DNA of 64,000 bases from Microtetraspora malaysiensis (GTDB lineage Bacteria > Actinomycetota > Actinomycetes > Streptosporangiales > Streptosporangiaceae). Of the stretch, positions 1 through 10,109 are shown piece after piece. The first letter of the stretch is position 1. Each line of letters opens with the position of its first letter. Both the position numbers and the translations under genes were made by a program. The stretch covers positions 589,000-652,999 of the forward strand of contig NZ_BBYJ01000004.1 in the NCBI RefSeq assembly GCF_001528665.1. The letters run 5' to 3'. Below the pieces are notes generated by a model. The model was given only the letters and a program-made list of their open reading frames with translations. It was not told the DNA's origin and did not search any database.

Positions 1-483
1 CTCCTGGACCATGGCGGAGACCCGCTCGTAGAGCATCGTGACCGAGGCGGGCGTGAGCCGCGCGATGTCGTCGGACATGCCGGCCGCCTCGATCCACTCC
101 GGGCCGAAGGACGCGCTCTCCCGGTCGAACGACTCGACGGTGGACCTGAGCAGCTCAAGCTGCCTGCGGCGCATGAAGGAGACCGCCTCGCGCCCCTCGG
201 GCGTGCCGGCCAGTTCGAGGTTGCTCCACGACGTGTACGCGTGAACCGCCCGCCAGCGGCGCTCGCGCCGGTCGCGCTGCTCGCTGTCCTCCTCGACGAA
301 GCCGTACTTGGCGAGCTGGCGCAGGTGATAGCTGGTCGAGCCGGAGCTCTCGCCGAACATGGCGGCCAGCTCGGTGGCCGTGGCGGGCCCTTGACTCCGC
401 AACGCGCCGAGGAGGCGGACGCGCAGCGGGTGGGCCACGGCCTTGAGCGCCCGTGGATCGGTGACATGGAAGGAGTCGTTCAT
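1..483 (-). CDS. ArsR-type helix-turn-helix regulator, C-terminus cut by window edge
   Basis: The N-terminal part reads as a winged helix-turn-helix of the ArsR/HTH_20 kind: DPRALKAVAHPLRVRLLGAL, then TATELAAMFGESSGSTSYHL as the recognition helix region, then a wing rich in D, E and R. The rest is a helical segment (REAVSFMRRRQLELLRSTVE) that continues past base 1, so the C-terminus is missing. Translation starts at the ATG at 481-483 just inside a dense set of inverted repeats (503-531) that probably hold its promoter and operator. It is divergent from the cellulase gene, but the two have separate control signals, so a regulatory link is not shown. The ligand is unknown; family members of this size respond to metals or small molecules. 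Confidence 0.75.
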   Translation of the reverse strand, partial: MNDSFHVTDPRALKAVAHPLRVRLLGALRSQGPATATELAAMFGESSGSTSYHLRQLAKYGFVEEDSEQRDRRERRWRAVHAYTSWSNLELAGTPEGREAVSFMRRRQLELLRSTVESFDRESASFGPEWIEAAGMSDDIARLTPASVTMLYERVSAMVQE

Positions 484-502
484 GCTTCAGCATCTAACAT
501 CA

Positions 503-531
503 CAAAGAGAACTTTGCAAATATATCTTTGC
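503..531. promoter_or_regulatory. AT-rich overlapping inverted repeats upstream of the ArsR-type gene
   Basis: CAAAG (503-507) pairs with CTTTG (512-516) across AGAA, and GCAAA (516-520) pairs with TTTGC (527-531) across six bases. The two palindromes share an arm. This is the most AT-rich stretch between the two divergent genes and lies 20-48 bases before the regulator's start codon, the usual place for an ArsR-type autoregulatory operator. That role is inferred. Confidence 0.5.
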
Positions 532-643
532 GATTTGTGAAACTTTCACGGCCGTCCAGGCGCGGAGCGGCTCATCGCACGAGCCCCGGCCGCTGATCGT
601 TGACGGAGCGGGAGAGGCCGGGCGACCATCGAGGCGCTTCCAT

Positions 644-657
644 TGGGAGCGCTCCCA
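644..657. promoter_or_regulatory. CelR/CebR-type operator TGGGAGCGCTCCCA
   Basis: A perfect 14-bp palindrome identical to the site known for the LacI-family repressors CelR (Thermobifida) and CebR (Streptomyces), which release DNA when cellobiose or cello-oligosaccharides bind. It lies 21 bp before the GTG start of the cellulase, which predicts that the enzyme is induced by cellulose breakdown products. The repressor gene is not in this window. Confidence 0.9.
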
Positions 658-678
658 CACTCCCCCCAAGGATCCCCC

Positions 679-3210
679 GTGATCAGACGACTCAGCATCC
701 TCGCCGCGGCGGCGCTGGCCGCGACCTGCCTCGCCGGCGTCCCCGCGCGCGCCGACGGCCCCGAGCAGATCCCCAACGGCACCTTCGACACCACGACCGA
801 GCCCTGGTGGCACACCGATAACCTCACGTTCGAGCTCGACGGCGGACGCCTGTGCGCCGACGTCCCCGGCGGCACCGTCAACCCATGGGACGCGATCATC
901 GGGATCAACGACATCCCGCTGGTCAAGGACGAGACCTACGCCTTCGGCTTCTTCGCCTCCGCCACCCCCGGCAAGGTCGTCAAGGCGCTGGTCCAGCTCC
1001 CCGTCGATCCGTACACGCAGTACCTCGCCGCCAACCCCGAGCTGAGCGTCTCGGGCAACGCGTACGCCTACACGTTCACCTCGCCGGTGGACCTCCCGAA
1101 CGGGCAGGTCGCCTTCCAGCTCGGCGGCAGCGCCGAACCCTGGCGGTTCTGCCTGGACGACGTGTCACTCACGGGCGGCGCGGAGCCCGAGGTCTACACC
1201 CCGGACACCGGGCCGCGCGTCCGGGTGAACCAGGTCGCCTACCTGCCCGAGGGGCCGAAGAACGCCACCCTCGTCACCGAGGCGACCGAGGCGCTCCCCT
1301 GGCGGCTCAAGGACGCGCACGGCGCCACCGTGGCCGAGGGCCGCACCACCCCGCGCGGCGTCGACGGCAGCTCCGGCCAGAACGTCCACACCATCGACTT
1401 CGGCGCGTACCGCACGGCCGGCGAGGGCTACACGCTGAGCGCGGACGGCGAGACCAGCCGTCCGTTCGACATCGGCGGCGACGCGTACCGGAAGCTGAAG
1501 CGCGACGCGCTGAAGTTCTACTACACGCAGCGCAGCGGGATCGCGATCGACGACGCACTGCGCCCCGGGTACGGCAGGCCCGCCGGGCACGCGGGCGTCT
1601 CCCCCAACCGGGGCGACACCGCCGTGCCGTGCCGGCCGGGCGTCTGCGACTACACCCTGGACGTCTCCGGCGGCTGGTACGACGCGGGCGACCACGGCAA
1701 GTACGTCGTCAACGGCGGCATCTCGGTCGCCCAGCTCATGGGCGAGTTCGAGCGTACGAAGAACGCGCCCGCCGCCGCGCCCGTCGGCGGCCTCGACATC
1801 CCCGAGAGCGGCGACGCGGTGCCCGACATCCTCGATGAGGCCCGCTGGGAGCAGGAGTTCCTGCTGAAGATGCAACGCCCCGACGGCATGGTCCACCACA
1901 AGATCCACGACGAGAACTGGACCGGCCTGCCGCTGCTGCCGCACCTCGACCCGCAGAAGCGGGAGCTCCACCCCGTGTCCACCGCGGCCACGCTCAACCT
2001 CGCCGCCACCGCCGCCCAGGCCGCCCGGGTCTTCGCGCCGTACGACACCGCGTTCGCGGCGCGCAACCTGAGCGCGGCGAAGAAGGCGTGGGCCGCCGCC
2101 ACGGCCCACCCCGGCATCCTCGCCTCGCCCTCCGACGGCGTCGGCGGCGGCACCTACGACGACCCCGACGTCAGCGACGAGTTCTACTGGGCCGCGGCCG
2201 AGCTCTACATCACCACCGGTGAGAAGGACTTCCGGGACTTCGTCCTCGCCTCGCCCCATCACACCGCCGACATCTGGGGCGAACGCGGCTTCGACTGGGG
2301 CCACACCGCCCAGCTGGGCCGCCTCGACCTCGCGACCGTGCCCAACGACCTGCCCGGCCGCGCCGACGTCCGCCGATCCGTCGTCGCCGGCGCGGAGAAG
2401 TACCTCGCCATCCAGAACGCGCACCCGTACGGCATGCCGTACAACCCGCCGACCTACGACTGGGGATCCAACGCCCTGGTCCTCAACAACATGATCGTCA
2501 TCGCGGCGGCGTACGACATCACCGGCGACCTCGCATACCGGGACGGCGTGCTGCGGGGCGTCGACTACCTCCTCGGCCGCAACGCCCTCAACCAGTCGTA
2601 CGTCACCGGCTACGGCGAGGTCGCCTCGAAGAACCAGCACAGCCGGTGGTACGCCCACTCGCTCAACGCCGACCTGCCGAACCCGCCGCCCGGGACGCTC
2701 GCCGGAGGCCCCAACTCCGGCGTCCAGGACCCGGTCGCGCAGGCGAAGCTGAAGGGCTGCGAGCCGCAGTTCTGCTACATCGACGACATCGAGGCCTGGT
2801 CCACCAACGAGCTGACGATCAACTGGAACGCGCCCCTCGCGTGGATCTCGGCGTTCGTCGCCGACCAGGGCGACGGCGCCCCGCCGGCCCCGCCCACGTG
2901 CAAGGTGGACTACACGATCCACGGATCGTGGCCGCAGGGCTTCACCACCCAGGTCACGATCAAGAACACCGGCGCCGAGACGATCGACGACTGGTCGCTC
3001 AAGTGGTCCTTCCTCGGCGGTCAGACGATCGCCCACGAGTGGAGCGCCGTCGTCTCCCAGAGCGGCGCGACCGTCACCGCCGCCGGCGAGTCCCACAACA
3101 GGAAGATCCGCCCCGGCCAGTCGGTGACGTTCGGCTTCAACGGCGTCGCCGCCCCCGGCGCCAACCCCGTCCCCGACCTGTTCACCCTGAACGGCGCCGC
3201 CTGCGCCTGA
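679..3210 (+). CDS. secreted GH9 cellulase with CBM4 and CBM2 modules
   Basis: Predicted secreted endoglucanase of 843 residues that cleaves beta-1,4-glucan. In order: signal peptide (1 to about 25, ending ARA), an N-terminal CBM4-like beta-sandwich (about 27-165), an Ig-like CelD_N domain (about 175-265, starting [10 protein letters not shown]), the GH9 (alpha/alpha)6 catalytic domain (about 270-735), and a C-terminal family 2 cellulose-binding module (from about 741, [15 protein letters not shown]). GH9 signatures are [13 protein letters not shown] near residue 335, with the catalytic Asp pair, and [15 protein letters not shown] with the catalytic Glu near 711. The GTG at 679 is chosen because AAGGA (668-672) sits 6 nt upstream and the signal peptide starts right there; a longer TTG start at 643 would overlap the CelR operator. 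The architecture resembles Thermobifida Cel9B-type enzymes. A GC-rich hairpin follows. Confidence 0.93.
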   Translation: MIRRLSILAAAALAATCLAGVPARADGPEQIPNGTFDTTTEPWWHTDNLTFELDGGRLCADVPGGTVNPWDAIIGINDIPLVKDETYAFGFFASATPGKVVKALVQLPVDPYTQYLAANPELSVSGNAYAYTFTSPVDLPNGQVAFQLGGSAEPWRFCLDDVSLTGGAEPEVYTPDTGPRVRVNQVAYLPEGPKNATLVTEATEALPWRLKDAHGATVAEGRTTPRGVDGSSGQNVHTIDFGAYRTAGEGYTLSADGETSRPFDIGGDAYRKLKRDALKFYYTQRSGIAIDDALRPGYGRPAGHAGVSPNRGDTAVPCRPGVCDYTLDVSGGWYDAGDHGKYVVNGGISVAQLMGEFERTKNAPAAAPVGGLDIPESGDAVPDILDEARWEQEFLLKMQRPDGMVHHKIHDENWTGLPLLPHLDPQKRELHPVSTAATLNLAATAAQAARVFAPYDTAFAARNLSAAKKAWAAATAHPGILASPSDGVGGGTYDDPDVSDEFYWAAAELYITTGEKDFRDFVLASPHHTADIWGERGFDWGHTAQLGRLDLATVPNDLPGRADVRRSVVAGAEKYLAIQNAHPYGMPYNPPTYDWGSNALVLNNMIVIAAAYDITGDLAYRDGVLRGVDYLLGRNALNQSYVTGYGEVASKNQHSRWYAHSLNADLPNPPPGTLAGGPNSGVQDPVAQAKLKGCEPQFCYIDDIEAWSTNELTINWNAPLAWISAFVADQGDGAPPAPPTCKVDYTIHGSWPQGFTTQVTIKNTGAETIDDWSLKWSFLGGQTIAHEWSAVVSQSGATVTAAGESHNRKIRPGQSVTFGFNGVAAPGANPVPDLFTLNGAACA

Positions 3211-3221
3211 TCCCCCGGCCC

Positions 3222-3251
3222 GGCCGTCGCCCCGTCCGCGGGGCGGCGGCC
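3222..3251 (+). terminator. GC-rich hairpin after the cellulase gene
   Basis: A 12-bp stem (3222-3233 with 3240-3251, one G-U pair) around a 6-base loop, starting 11 bases after the stop codon. There is no T-run, which is common for actinobacterial terminators. Confidence 0.55.
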
Positions 3252-3354
3252 GTACCAGCGCCGGAAACAGACCAAGACATGTCACGCTTCGCGAGCAATC
3301 GATTCCGCTATGCCACGACGGGTGGGATGCCCCGTGGCACGTAGGCTGTACCGC

Positions 3355-3996
3355 ATGATCGAGGCAATCCGGGTGGATGAGGCGGTCCGCGAGCTGCGGC
3401 CGGACTTCGCCGTCCTGACCGTCTGCGCGTACGGCCTGGGCAACGGCCCCAGTGACGAGCGGTCGCGCGGCTGGCTGGACGCGGCGGCGGAGGCGGCGCC
3501 CGAGCTCGACGACCCGAAGATCGAGGCGTGGCGTACGGCCTACCGGGCGTTCGGCGCCAAGCCGCAGCGCACCCGCCCCTCGGTGGACGCGCTGATCCGG
3601 CGGATGCCGCTCCCCGAGATCAACCTGGTGGTCGACGCCTACAACGCCGTGTCCGTACGGCACGGCCTGCCGATCGGCGGCGAGGACCTCGCCCACTACC
3701 GGGGCGCGGCGCGCCTGGTCCGGGCCGCGGGCGACGAGCCGTCCGACGAGGCTCTCGGCGACCCGGGCATCGGCGAGGTCGTCTGGCGGGACGACGAGGG
3801 CGTCACCTGCCGCAGGTGGAACTGGCGGCAGTGCGTCCGGACCCGCATCACGGAGGACACCGTGGACGCCCTGTTCCTCCTCGAACGCCTGGAGCCGCTC
3901 TCGCTGGACGAGCTGGCGGCCGCCGGAGACGAGCTGACGGCCCGGCTGGAGGAGATCACTCCCGGTGTTCGGATCGTGTCCCGCCTGGTCCGGTAA
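3355..3996 (+). CDS. B3/B4 domain protein (PheT B3/B4-like)
   Basis: Cytoplasmic protein of 213 residues resembling the B3/B4 domain of phenylalanyl-tRNA synthetase beta chain found as a stand-alone protein. Recognisable stretches are IEAWRTAYRAFGAKPQRTRP, PEINLVVDAYNAVSVRHGLP and IGEVVWRDDEGVTCRRWNWR. Stand-alone members are thought to bind or edit aminoacyl-tRNA or amino acids, but the function is not settled. The ATG at 3355 is preferred over an in-frame ATG at 3310 because TAGGCT (3342-3347) lies exactly 7 nt before it, the layout of a leaderless transcript. It has no clear operon partner; kgd begins about 190 bp downstream with its own promoter. Confidence 0.75.
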   Translation: MIEAIRVDEAVRELRPDFAVLTVCAYGLGNGPSDERSRGWLDAAAEAAPELDDPKIEAWRTAYRAFGAKPQRTRPSVDALIRRMPLPEINLVVDAYNAVSVRHGLPIGGEDLAHYRGAARLVRAAGDEPSDEALGDPGIGEVVWRDDEGVTCRRWNWRQCVRTRITEDTVDALFLLERLEPLSLDELAAAGDELTARLEEITPGVRIVSRLVR

Positions 3997-4187
3997 CACC
4001 GATATGACCATACGGTAAGCATCGGCTCATCACCCAGATGGGCTACCCGGGCGTGACCTGTTTGGTCAGTCCTGGGAGGATAGGCCGGGACCTGCGACCG
4101 GACGGGCGCACCCCCTGTCCCGGGCGAGTAGCCTTGGACGAGTTCTCTATCATCAACGCCGATCTGCGGAAGAGGGCGATTTCCGCC

Positions 4188-7100
4188 GTGTCGTCTGAGT
4201 CGTCGCGGACTAACCCGCTGGCAAGCTTTGGGCAAAACGAGTGGCTTGTCGACGAGTTGTACCAGAAGTACTTGCAGGATCCCGAGTCAGTGGACAAGGC
4301 GTGGTGGCACTTCTTCGCTGATTACAACGGAACCGGTAAGGCCCCCGCGGCCGCCGGCGCCACCGCCGTTGCCGCTCCTCCCACCCCAGCTCCCTCCCCC
4401 GCGAAGGCGCCCACCGCGCCGCCGGTCAGGGCTGAGAAGCCGGAGAGGAAGGCGGCCGCTCCGGCGCCCGTCCCGGCCGGAGCCGCCGAGGAGAAGCTGC
4501 GCGGTGCCGCGGCTCGCACGGCGCTCAACATGGAGTCGTCGCTCGCGATCCCGACGGCGACGAGCGTGCGCGCCGTCCCGGCGAAGCTGCTGATCGACAA
4601 CCGCATCGTTATCAACAACCACCTCCAGCGCGGGCGTGGCGGCAAGATCTCCTTCACCCACGTGATCGGCTACGCCATCGTGCGGGCGCTGCAGTCGATG
4701 CCGGAGATGAACTACTCCTACGCCGAGGTCGACGGCAAGCCGGTCCTCGTCAAGCCCGAGCACGTGGGTCTCGGCCTCGCCATCGACGTGCAGAAGGCCG
4801 ACGGCACCCGCCAGCTCCTCGTCCCGTCGATCAAGACGGCCGAGACGCTCGACTTCCGCCAGTTCTGGGTCGCGTACGAGGAGGTCGTACGCAAGGCGCG
4901 CTCCGGCAAGCTCGGCGTGGACGACTTCCAGGGCACCACGATCTCCCTGACGAACCCCGGCACGATCGGCACGGTCCACTCCGTGCCGCGTCTGATGCCC
5001 GGCCAGGGCACGATCATCGGCGTCGGCGCGATGGAGTACCCGGCGGAGTACCAGGGCGCCTCGGTCGACACGCTGAACCGCCTGGCGATCAGCAAGGTCA
5101 TGACGCTGACCTCGACGTACGACCACCGGATCATCCAGGGTGCCCAGTCGGGTGACTTCCTGCGCCGGATCCACCAGCTGCTGCTCGGCGAGAACGGCTT
5201 CTACGACGACATCTTCGAGTCGCTGCAGATCCCGTACGAGCCGGTCCGCTGGGTCAAGGACATCTCCGCCACCCACGACGACGACGTGGCGAAGTCCGCC
5301 CGCGTCCTGGAGCTCATCCACGCGTACCGGGTGCGCGGCCACCTCATGGCGGCCACCGACCCGCTGGAGTACCGCCAGCGCAAGCACCCCGACCTCGACA
5401 TCAAGTCGCACGGCCTGACGCTGTGGGACCTGGAGCGCGAGTTCGCCACCGGCGGCTTCGGCGGCAAGCCGCTGATGCAGCTGCGCGACGTCCTCGGCGT
5501 GCTGCGCGACACCTACTGTCGCACCGTCGGCATCGAGTACATGCACATCCAGGACCCCGAGGAGCGGGCCTGGATCCAGGCGCGGATCGAGAAGCCGCAC
5601 GCCAAGGCGAACCGCGACGAGCAGCTGCACATCCTGCGCCGGCTCAACACTGCCGAGGCGTTCGAGACCTTCCTGCAGACCAAGTACGTCGGCCAGAAGC
5701 GGTTCTCCCTTGAGGGTGGCGAGTCCCTGATCCCGCTGCTCGACTCGGTGATCAGCGCCGCGTCGGCCGAGGGCCTGGACGAGGTCGTCATCGGCATGGC
5801 CCACCGCGGCCGCCTCAACGTGCTGGCCAACATCGTGGGCAAGTCCTACGCCCAGGTGTTCGGCGAGTTCGAGGGCAACATCGACCCGCGCAGCGCGCAC
5901 GGCTCGGGCGACGTGAAGTACCACCTCGGCGCGACCGGCGACTTCGTCGCCCCCGACGGCAGCACGATCACCGCCTCGGTGGTGGCCAACCCGTCGCACC
6001 TGGAGGCGGTCGACCCGGTCCTCGAAGGCGTCGTCCGCGCCAAGCAGGACCTGCTGGAGCGCGGCGAGGAGGGCTTCACCGTCCTGCCGGTGCTCGTGCA
6101 CGGCGACGCGGCGTTCGCCGGCCAGGGTGTGGTCGCCGAGACGCTGCACCTGTCGCAGCTCCGCGGCTACCGCACCGGCGGCACCGTCCACATCGTGGTC
6201 AACAACCAGGTCGGCTTCACCACCAGCCCGGCCAGCTCGCGGTCCTCGGTCTACGCCACCGACGTCGCCCGGATGATCCAGGCGCCGATCTTCCACGTCA
6301 ACGGCGACGACCCCGAGGCCGTGGTCCGGGTCGGCGAGCTCGCGTACGAGTACCGCCAGACGTTCCGCAAGGACGTCGTCATCGACATGGTCTGCTACCG
6401 GCGCCGCGGTCACAACGAGACGGACAACCCCTCGTTCACCCAGCCGCTGATGTACGACCTGATCGACGCCAAGCGGTCCACCCGCAAGCTCTACACCGAG
6501 GCCCTGATCGGCCGCGGCGACATCACGGTCGAAGAGGCCGAGCAGGCGCTGCGCGACTACCAGGACCAGCTCGAGCGGGCGTTCACCGAGACCCGCGAGG
6601 CGGCCAAGAAGCCGCTGGAGCCGGGCGCGGTCGTCAAGCCGCCGGCGGACGAGGTGATCCCGTGGTCGCACGAGGACACCGAGACGGCGATCTCCGAGGA
6701 GACGGTCAAGCGGGTCATCGAGACCCAGCTGAACCTGCCCGAGGGCTTCACGGTCCACCCGCGTCTGACGCCGATCCTGCAGCGCCGCGGCACGATGATC
6801 ACCGACGACGCCATCGACTGGGCGACCGGCGAGGCGCTCGCCATCGGCGGCCTGCTGATCGACGGCCACCCCGTCCGTCTCGTCGGGCAGGACTCCCGCC
6901 GCGGCACGTTCGGCCAGCGGCACGCCGTCCTGGTCGACCGGGTCACCGGCGAGGACCACACCCCGCTGAAGACGTTCAACCACGGCACCACGAAGTTCTA
7001 CGTGTACGACTCGCTGCTGAGCGAGTTCGCCGCGATGGGCTTCGAGTACGGCTACAGCGTGGTGCGCCCCGACGCCCTGGTCTGCTGGGAGGCCCAGTTC

Positions 7101-7841
7101 GGCGACTTCGCCAACGGCGCCCAGTCGATCATCGACGAGTTCATCTCGTCCGGTGAGCAGAAGTGGGGCCAGCGGTCGTCGGTCGTGCTGCTGCTGCCGC
7201 ACGGTTACGAGGGCCAGGGTCCGGACCACTCCTCGGCCCGGATCGAGCGCTACCTCCAGATGTGCGCGCTGGACAACATGACTGTCGCCCAGCCGACCAC
7301 CTCGGCGAACTACTTCCACCTGCTGCGCTGGCAGGTCCTGTCCAACCGGCGCAGGCCGCTGATCGTGTTCACGCCCAAGTCGCTGCTGCGGCACAAGGGC
7401 GCGGCCTCGGCGACGTCGGAGTTCACCACAGGCTCGTTCCGGCCGGTCATCGGCGACACGACGGTGGATCCGGCGGCGGTCACCCGGGTGGTCCTGTGCT
7501 CCGGCAAGGTCTACTACGACCTGGTCAACGCGCGGGAGAAGTCCGGCCGGACCGACGTCGCGATCGTCCGCATCGAGCGGCTCTTCCCGTTCCCGGAGAA
7601 CCCGCTGAAGGCGGAGCTGGCGCGCTACTCCGGCAGCGCCGAGCTGATCTGGGCGCAGGACGAGCCGGTCAACATGGGCCCGTGGCCGTACCTCACGCTG
7701 AAGTTGACCGAGCGGCCCGAGCTGCTCGACGGCCGGAAGCTGCGCCGGGTCTCCCGTCCGGCGAACTCGTCGCCGGCGACCGGCTCCCACTCGGCGCACG
7801 ACGCCGAGCTGGCGGCGATCGCCAAGGAGATCTTCGGCTAG
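4188..7841 (+). CDS. kgd: multifunctional 2-oxoglutarate decarboxylase/dehydrogenase (Kgd/OdhA)
   Basis: TCA-cycle enzyme that decarboxylates 2-oxoglutarate and, with E2/E3 partners, gives succinyl-CoA; the single-chain form is typical of actinobacteria. The 1217-residue length matches mycobacterial KGD. In order: an E1o N-terminal motif ([20 protein letters not shown], residues about 9-28), an Ala/Pro-rich linker (about 50-100), an E2-like acyltransferase domain (about 105-345) with the YDHRII catalytic motif near 312, then the ThDP-dependent E1 domain (from about 370) with [14 protein letters not shown] and [10 protein letters not shown] for cofactor binding. There is no lipoyl domain, as expected in this family. 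The GTG at 4188 is chosen because the protein family begins a few residues before NPLASFG. TAGCCT at 4129-4134 is a likely -10. Mycobacterial homologues are inhibited by the FHA protein GarA, which is not encoded here. Confidence 0.95.
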   Translation: MSSESSRTNPLASFGQNEWLVDELYQKYLQDPESVDKAWWHFFADYNGTGKAPAAAGATAVAAPPTPAPSPAKAPTAPPVRAEKPERKAAAPAPVPAGAAEEKLRGAAARTALNMESSLAIPTATSVRAVPAKLLIDNRIVINNHLQRGRGGKISFTHVIGYAIVRALQSMPEMNYSYAEVDGKPVLVKPEHVGLGLAIDVQKADGTRQLLVPSIKTAETLDFRQFWVAYEEVVRKARSGKLGVDDFQGTTISLTNPGTIGTVHSVPRLMPGQGTIIGVGAMEYPAEYQGASVDTLNRLAISKVMTLTSTYDHRIIQGAQSGDFLRRIHQLLLGENGFYDDIFESLQIPYEPVRWVKDISATHDDDVAKSARVLELIHAYRVRGHLMAATDPLEYRQRKHPDLDIKSHGLTLWDLEREFATGGFGGKPLMQLRDVLGVLRDTYCRTVGIEYMHIQDPEERAWIQARIEKPHAKANRDEQLHILRRLNTAEAFETFLQTKYVGQKRFSLEGGESLIPLLDSVISAASAEGLDEVVIGMAHRGRLNVLANIVGKSYAQVFGEFEGNIDPRSAHGSGDVKYHLGATGDFVAPDGSTITASVVANPSHLEAVDPVLEGVVRAKQDLLERGEEGFTVLPVLVHGDAAFAGQGVVAETLHLSQLRGYRTGGTVHIVVNNQVGFTTSPASSRSSVYATDVARMIQAPIFHVNGDDPEAVVRVGELAYEYRQTFRKDVVIDMVCYRRRGHNETDNPSFTQPLMYDLIDAKRSTRKLYTEALIGRGDITVEEAEQALRDYQDQLERAFTETREAAKKPLEPGAVVKPPADEVIPWSHEDTETAISEETVKRVIETQLNLPEGFTVHPRLTPILQRRGTMITDDAIDWATGEALAIGGLLIDGHPVRLVGQDSRRGTFGQRHAVLVDRVTGEDHTPLKTFNHGTTKFYVYDSLLSEFAAMGFEYGYSVVRPDALVCWEAQFGDFANGAQSIIDEFISSGEQKWGQRSSVVLLLPHGYEGQGPDHSSARIERYLQMCALDNMTVAQPTTSANYFHLLRWQVLSNRRRPLIVFTPKSLLRHKGAASATSEFTTGSFRPVIGDTTVDPAAVTRVVLCSGKVYYDLVNAREKSGRTDVAIVRIERLFPFPENPLKAELARYSGSAELIWAQDEPVNMGPWPYLTLKLTERPELLDGRKLRRVSRPANSSPATGSHSAHDAELAAIAKEIFG

Positions 7842-7876
7842 TCGTCCGGGCCTCCGGGCCCACGGCATCCCGAGAG

Positions 7877-7907
7877 AAGTCCCCCACGGCCGGTCCGCGG
7901 GGGACTT
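7877..7907 (+). terminator. intrinsic terminator after kgd
   Basis: A perfect 9-bp stem (AAGTCCCCC 7877-7885 with GGGGGACTT 7899-7907) and 13-base loop, followed by CCCCTTT. It sits 36 bases after the kgd stop. Confidence 0.8.
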
Positions 7908-7939
7908 CCCCTTTATGGAGACGATCAGGAGCGAGGTAC

Positions 7940-8116
7940 ATGTACTTCACCGACAGGGGCATCGAAGAGCTGGCCGACCGGCGCGGCGACGAGGAGGTCA
8001 GCGTCCGCTGGCTCGCGGAGCGGCTACGCGAGTTCGTCGATCTCAATCCGGAGTTCGAGACCCCGATCGAGCGGCTGGCCACCTGGCTCGCCCGCCTCGA
8101 CGACGAGGACGAATAG
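7940..8116 (+). CDS. small acidic protein, DUF6104-like
   Basis: A 58-residue cytoplasmic protein beginning MYFTDRGIEELADRRGDEEV and ending in an acidic tail (LARLDDEDE). It matches a short actinobacterial family I recognise as DUF6104, which has no known function. AGGAG at 7927-7931 is 8 nt before the ATG. It sits between two strong hairpins, the kgd terminator and an inverted repeat at 8125-8150, so it is probably its own transcript. The helix-rich, charged composition suggests a small binding or adaptor protein, but this is inference. Confidence 0.8.
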   Translation: MYFTDRGIEELADRRGDEEVSVRWLAERLREFVDLNPEFETPIERLATWLARLDDEDE

Positions 8117-8124
8117 GACGCCCC

Positions 8125-8150
8125 CCGCGGCCCGGCCGGCCGGGCCGCGG
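8125..8150. terminator. perfect 26-bp GC palindrome
   Basis: Two 13-base arms (8125-8137 and 8138-8150) form a perfect inverted repeat with no spacer, 8 bases after the DUF6104-like stop. The position suggests transcription termination; it has no T-run. Confidence 0.6.
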
Positions 8151-8210
8151 GACGGGACGCATTTCACGTAAGGATCCAGCTCCGGCGAAGGCGACAAGAC
8201 GCGATACATC

Positions 8211-8242
8211 TTGACTTTCGGCAGACACGACATATCGTGTCT
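8211..8242 (+). promoter_or_regulatory. promoter with overlapping PadR-type operator
   Basis: TTGACT (8211-8216) and TATCGT (8233-8238) are spaced by 16 bp and form a good housekeeping promoter for the DUF4097-padR operon. A perfect palindrome with 8-base arms AGACACGA (8223-8230) and TCGTGTCT (8235-8242) around CATA covers the -10, so a bound repressor would block polymerase. The PadR-family product two genes downstream is the obvious candidate. A related half-site, ACGCGATACATC, lies at 8199-8210. Confidence 0.7.
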
Positions 8243-8302
8243 TGTGAGGGTTGGTCGCCGATCCCACGGGGGCGGCGAAACATCACGTCGAAAGGGCGGG
8301 CC

Positions 8303-9124
8303 ATGTCCCACTGGATGATCGAGAAACCCGGGCAGCTCACATTCGGGCCCGTGTCACAGTTGAGCGTGCGCATCGTGGCCGGGCAACTGACTGTGCTCGC
8401 CAGTGACGGCCCGCCGACGCTGGAGGTCAGCGACACCGGCACCCCACCCCTCGTGGTCACGCACGACGAGGACGGCCGGCTCACGGTGGCGTACAAGGAC
8501 CTCACCTGGGACGGCGTCCTCGGCTGGCTGCGCCCCGGGAAGCGGGTCACCGTCGCCACGCTGACCGTGCCGAAGGACTGCCCGGTGCAGGTCGGCGTGA
8601 TCTCGGCGTCCGCGGTCGTGGCCGGCTTCGAGGGACGTACCAACGTCAAGAGCGTCTCCGGCGAGATCGTCCTGGACGGCGTGACCGGCGATGTGAGCGC
8701 CGAGACGATGTCGGGCTCGGTGGAGAGCCGCGGCCTCGCCGGCGACCTCTCGTTCACCAGCGTCTCGGGCGAGCTGACCGTCGCCAACGGAAGGCCGCAC
8801 CGGCTGCGCGCCAACACGGTCTCCGGCCGGATCACCGCCGACCTCGAACTCACCCCGACCGGCCACATCACGCTCAACAGCGTGTCCGGCGACATCGTCG
8901 TACGGCTCCCGCAGTCGGTGGACACCGACGTGGCGCTGCGTTCCGCCTCCGGCGACCTCCACGCGGCGTTCCCGCACCTGGAGAGCAACAACCGGCCGGG
9001 AGCGAAGACGCTCACCGGACGGATCGGCGGCGGCATGGCCTCGATCACGGCGACCACGGTCTCCGGCGACGTCACGCTGCTCAGCAAGGAATCCGCGAAC
9101 CATCGGAACGGAGAGTGGGCATGA
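8303..9124 (+). CDS. DUF4097-family beta-repeat protein
   Basis: A 273-residue protein built from short repeats around S-V-S-G-[DE]-I (for example VKSVSGEIVLDGVTGDVSAE and LNSVSGDIVVRLPQ), which mark the DUF4097/adhesin-like right-handed beta-helix family. It has no signal peptide or membrane segment, so it is predicted to be cytoplasmic. The ATG at 8303 follows AAAGGGCGGG; an upstream in-frame GTG lies inside the operator and is unlikely. The stop overlaps the start of padR as ATGA, so the two genes are translationally coupled. DUF4097-PadR pairs are common in actinobacteria and often linked to envelope stress; the role here is not known. Confidence 0.85.
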   Translation: MSHWMIEKPGQLTFGPVSQLSVRIVAGQLTVLASDGPPTLEVSDTGTPPLVVTHDEDGRLTVAYKDLTWDGVLGWLRPGKRVTVATLTVPKDCPVQVGVISASAVVAGFEGRTNVKSVSGEIVLDGVTGDVSAETMSGSVESRGLAGDLSFTSVSGELTVANGRPHRLRANTVSGRITADLELTPTGHITLNSVSGDIVVRLPQSVDTDVALRSASGDLHAAFPHLESNNRPGAKTLTGRIGGGMASITATTVSGDVTLLSKESANHRNGEWA

Positions 9125-9858
9125 GTCCCGTGTTCGGGCATGGCCGACTTCGGCTGTACCTGCTCAAGCTGCTCGAAGAGAGCCCCAAGCACGGCTACGA
9201 GGTGATCCGGCTGCTCCAGGACCGGTTCCTCGGGGTGTACTCGCCGTCTCCGGGCACGATCTACCCCCGGCTCGCCCGGCTGGAGGAGGAGGGCCTGGTC
9301 ACCCACGAGGTGGTGGACGGCAAGAAGGTCTTCACGCTCACCGACAAGGGCCGGGCGGAGCTGAACAACCGCCTCGACGAGCTGGCCGAGCTGGAGCAGG
9401 AGATCACCGCCTCGGTGCAGGACATCGCCCGCGAGGTGAAGGAGGACGTCCGCCAGACGGTCCGCTCGCTGCGGCACGAGCTGACCCAGATGGCCAAGGA
9501 CATCAACCAGACCGGCAGGCGGGAGACCCGCGACGCCTGGCGTGAGCAGAAGGACGAATGGAAGCGTCAGCGCCAGCAGCAGAAGGAGGAGTGGAAGCGC
9601 CACACGCAGCAGTGGCGCGCCGAGGCCGAACGCTGGCAGCGTGAATGGGACCGCATCTGGGCGGAAACCTGGTCCCTGGCGGGTCCGCCCCCGTCCCACG
9701 GCCGGGCGGACGCCGAGTTCGGGCAGATGCTGGCCGAGTTCGTCGCACAGGTCCAGCGTGAGGCTCATCAGGAAGGGATCAGCGAGCAGGCCCTCGACGA
9801 GTGCCGGACGATCCTGGACGAGGCCGCCGCCCGCATCCGCGACACGCTCCGCTCCTGA
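9121..9858 (+). CDS. PadR-family regulator with long basic coiled-coil tail
   Basis: A 245-residue transcription factor. Residues 1 to about 85 are the PadR winged helix (LRLYLLKLLEESPKHGYEVI, SPSPGTIYPRLARLEEEGLV). Residues about 90-215 are a long charged helix rich in Q, R, K, E and W (WKRQRQQQKEEWKRHTQQW), likely a coiled coil, followed by a second helical region (about 205-245). Typical PadR proteins have a short dimerisation tail, so this one is long. It overlaps the DUF4097 gene by ATGA and probably represses the shared promoter through the palindrome at 8223-8242. Confidence 0.9.
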   Translation: MSPVFGHGRLRLYLLKLLEESPKHGYEVIRLLQDRFLGVYSPSPGTIYPRLARLEEEGLVTHEVVDGKKVFTLTDKGRAELNNRLDELAELEQEITASVQDIAREVKEDVRQTVRSLRHELTQMAKDINQTGRRETRDAWREQKDEWKRQRQQQKEEWKRHTQQWRAEAERWQREWDRIWAETWSLAGPPPSHGRADAEFGQMLAEFVAQVQREAHQEGISEQALDECRTILDEAAARIRDTLRS

Positions 9859-10109
9859 GCACCGCCATGTACGGCTGGCGCAACCCGTTCCTGCCCGCAC
9901 ACCCCCCACCGGGCCTGCTCAGCGTTCAGGTGAGCGGCTACGCCGCTCCCCCTTCCGGCTCTCCGCACACCGGGGAACGGGAACAGGGCGTCCCCGAGAG
10001 CGGCCACACGCGACCTGATCGCGCCGTGCCGCCCCCTCGGGAACGCCCCTCCTCGCCCGGCGGATCACGTTTGGGCGGATCTCACCTGGGCCGAGCGCGG
10101 ACCGAGCGA

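Noticed and set aside
1165..4011. Long minus-strand reading frame antisense to the cellulase
   Set aside because: Arg/Gly/Val-rich mirror of GC-rich codon use, without motifs; the plus strand has a clear GH9 enzyme.
4287..7868. 1193-residue minus-strand frame antisense to kgd
   Set aside because: Shadow frame of a well-conserved gene; no domain motifs.
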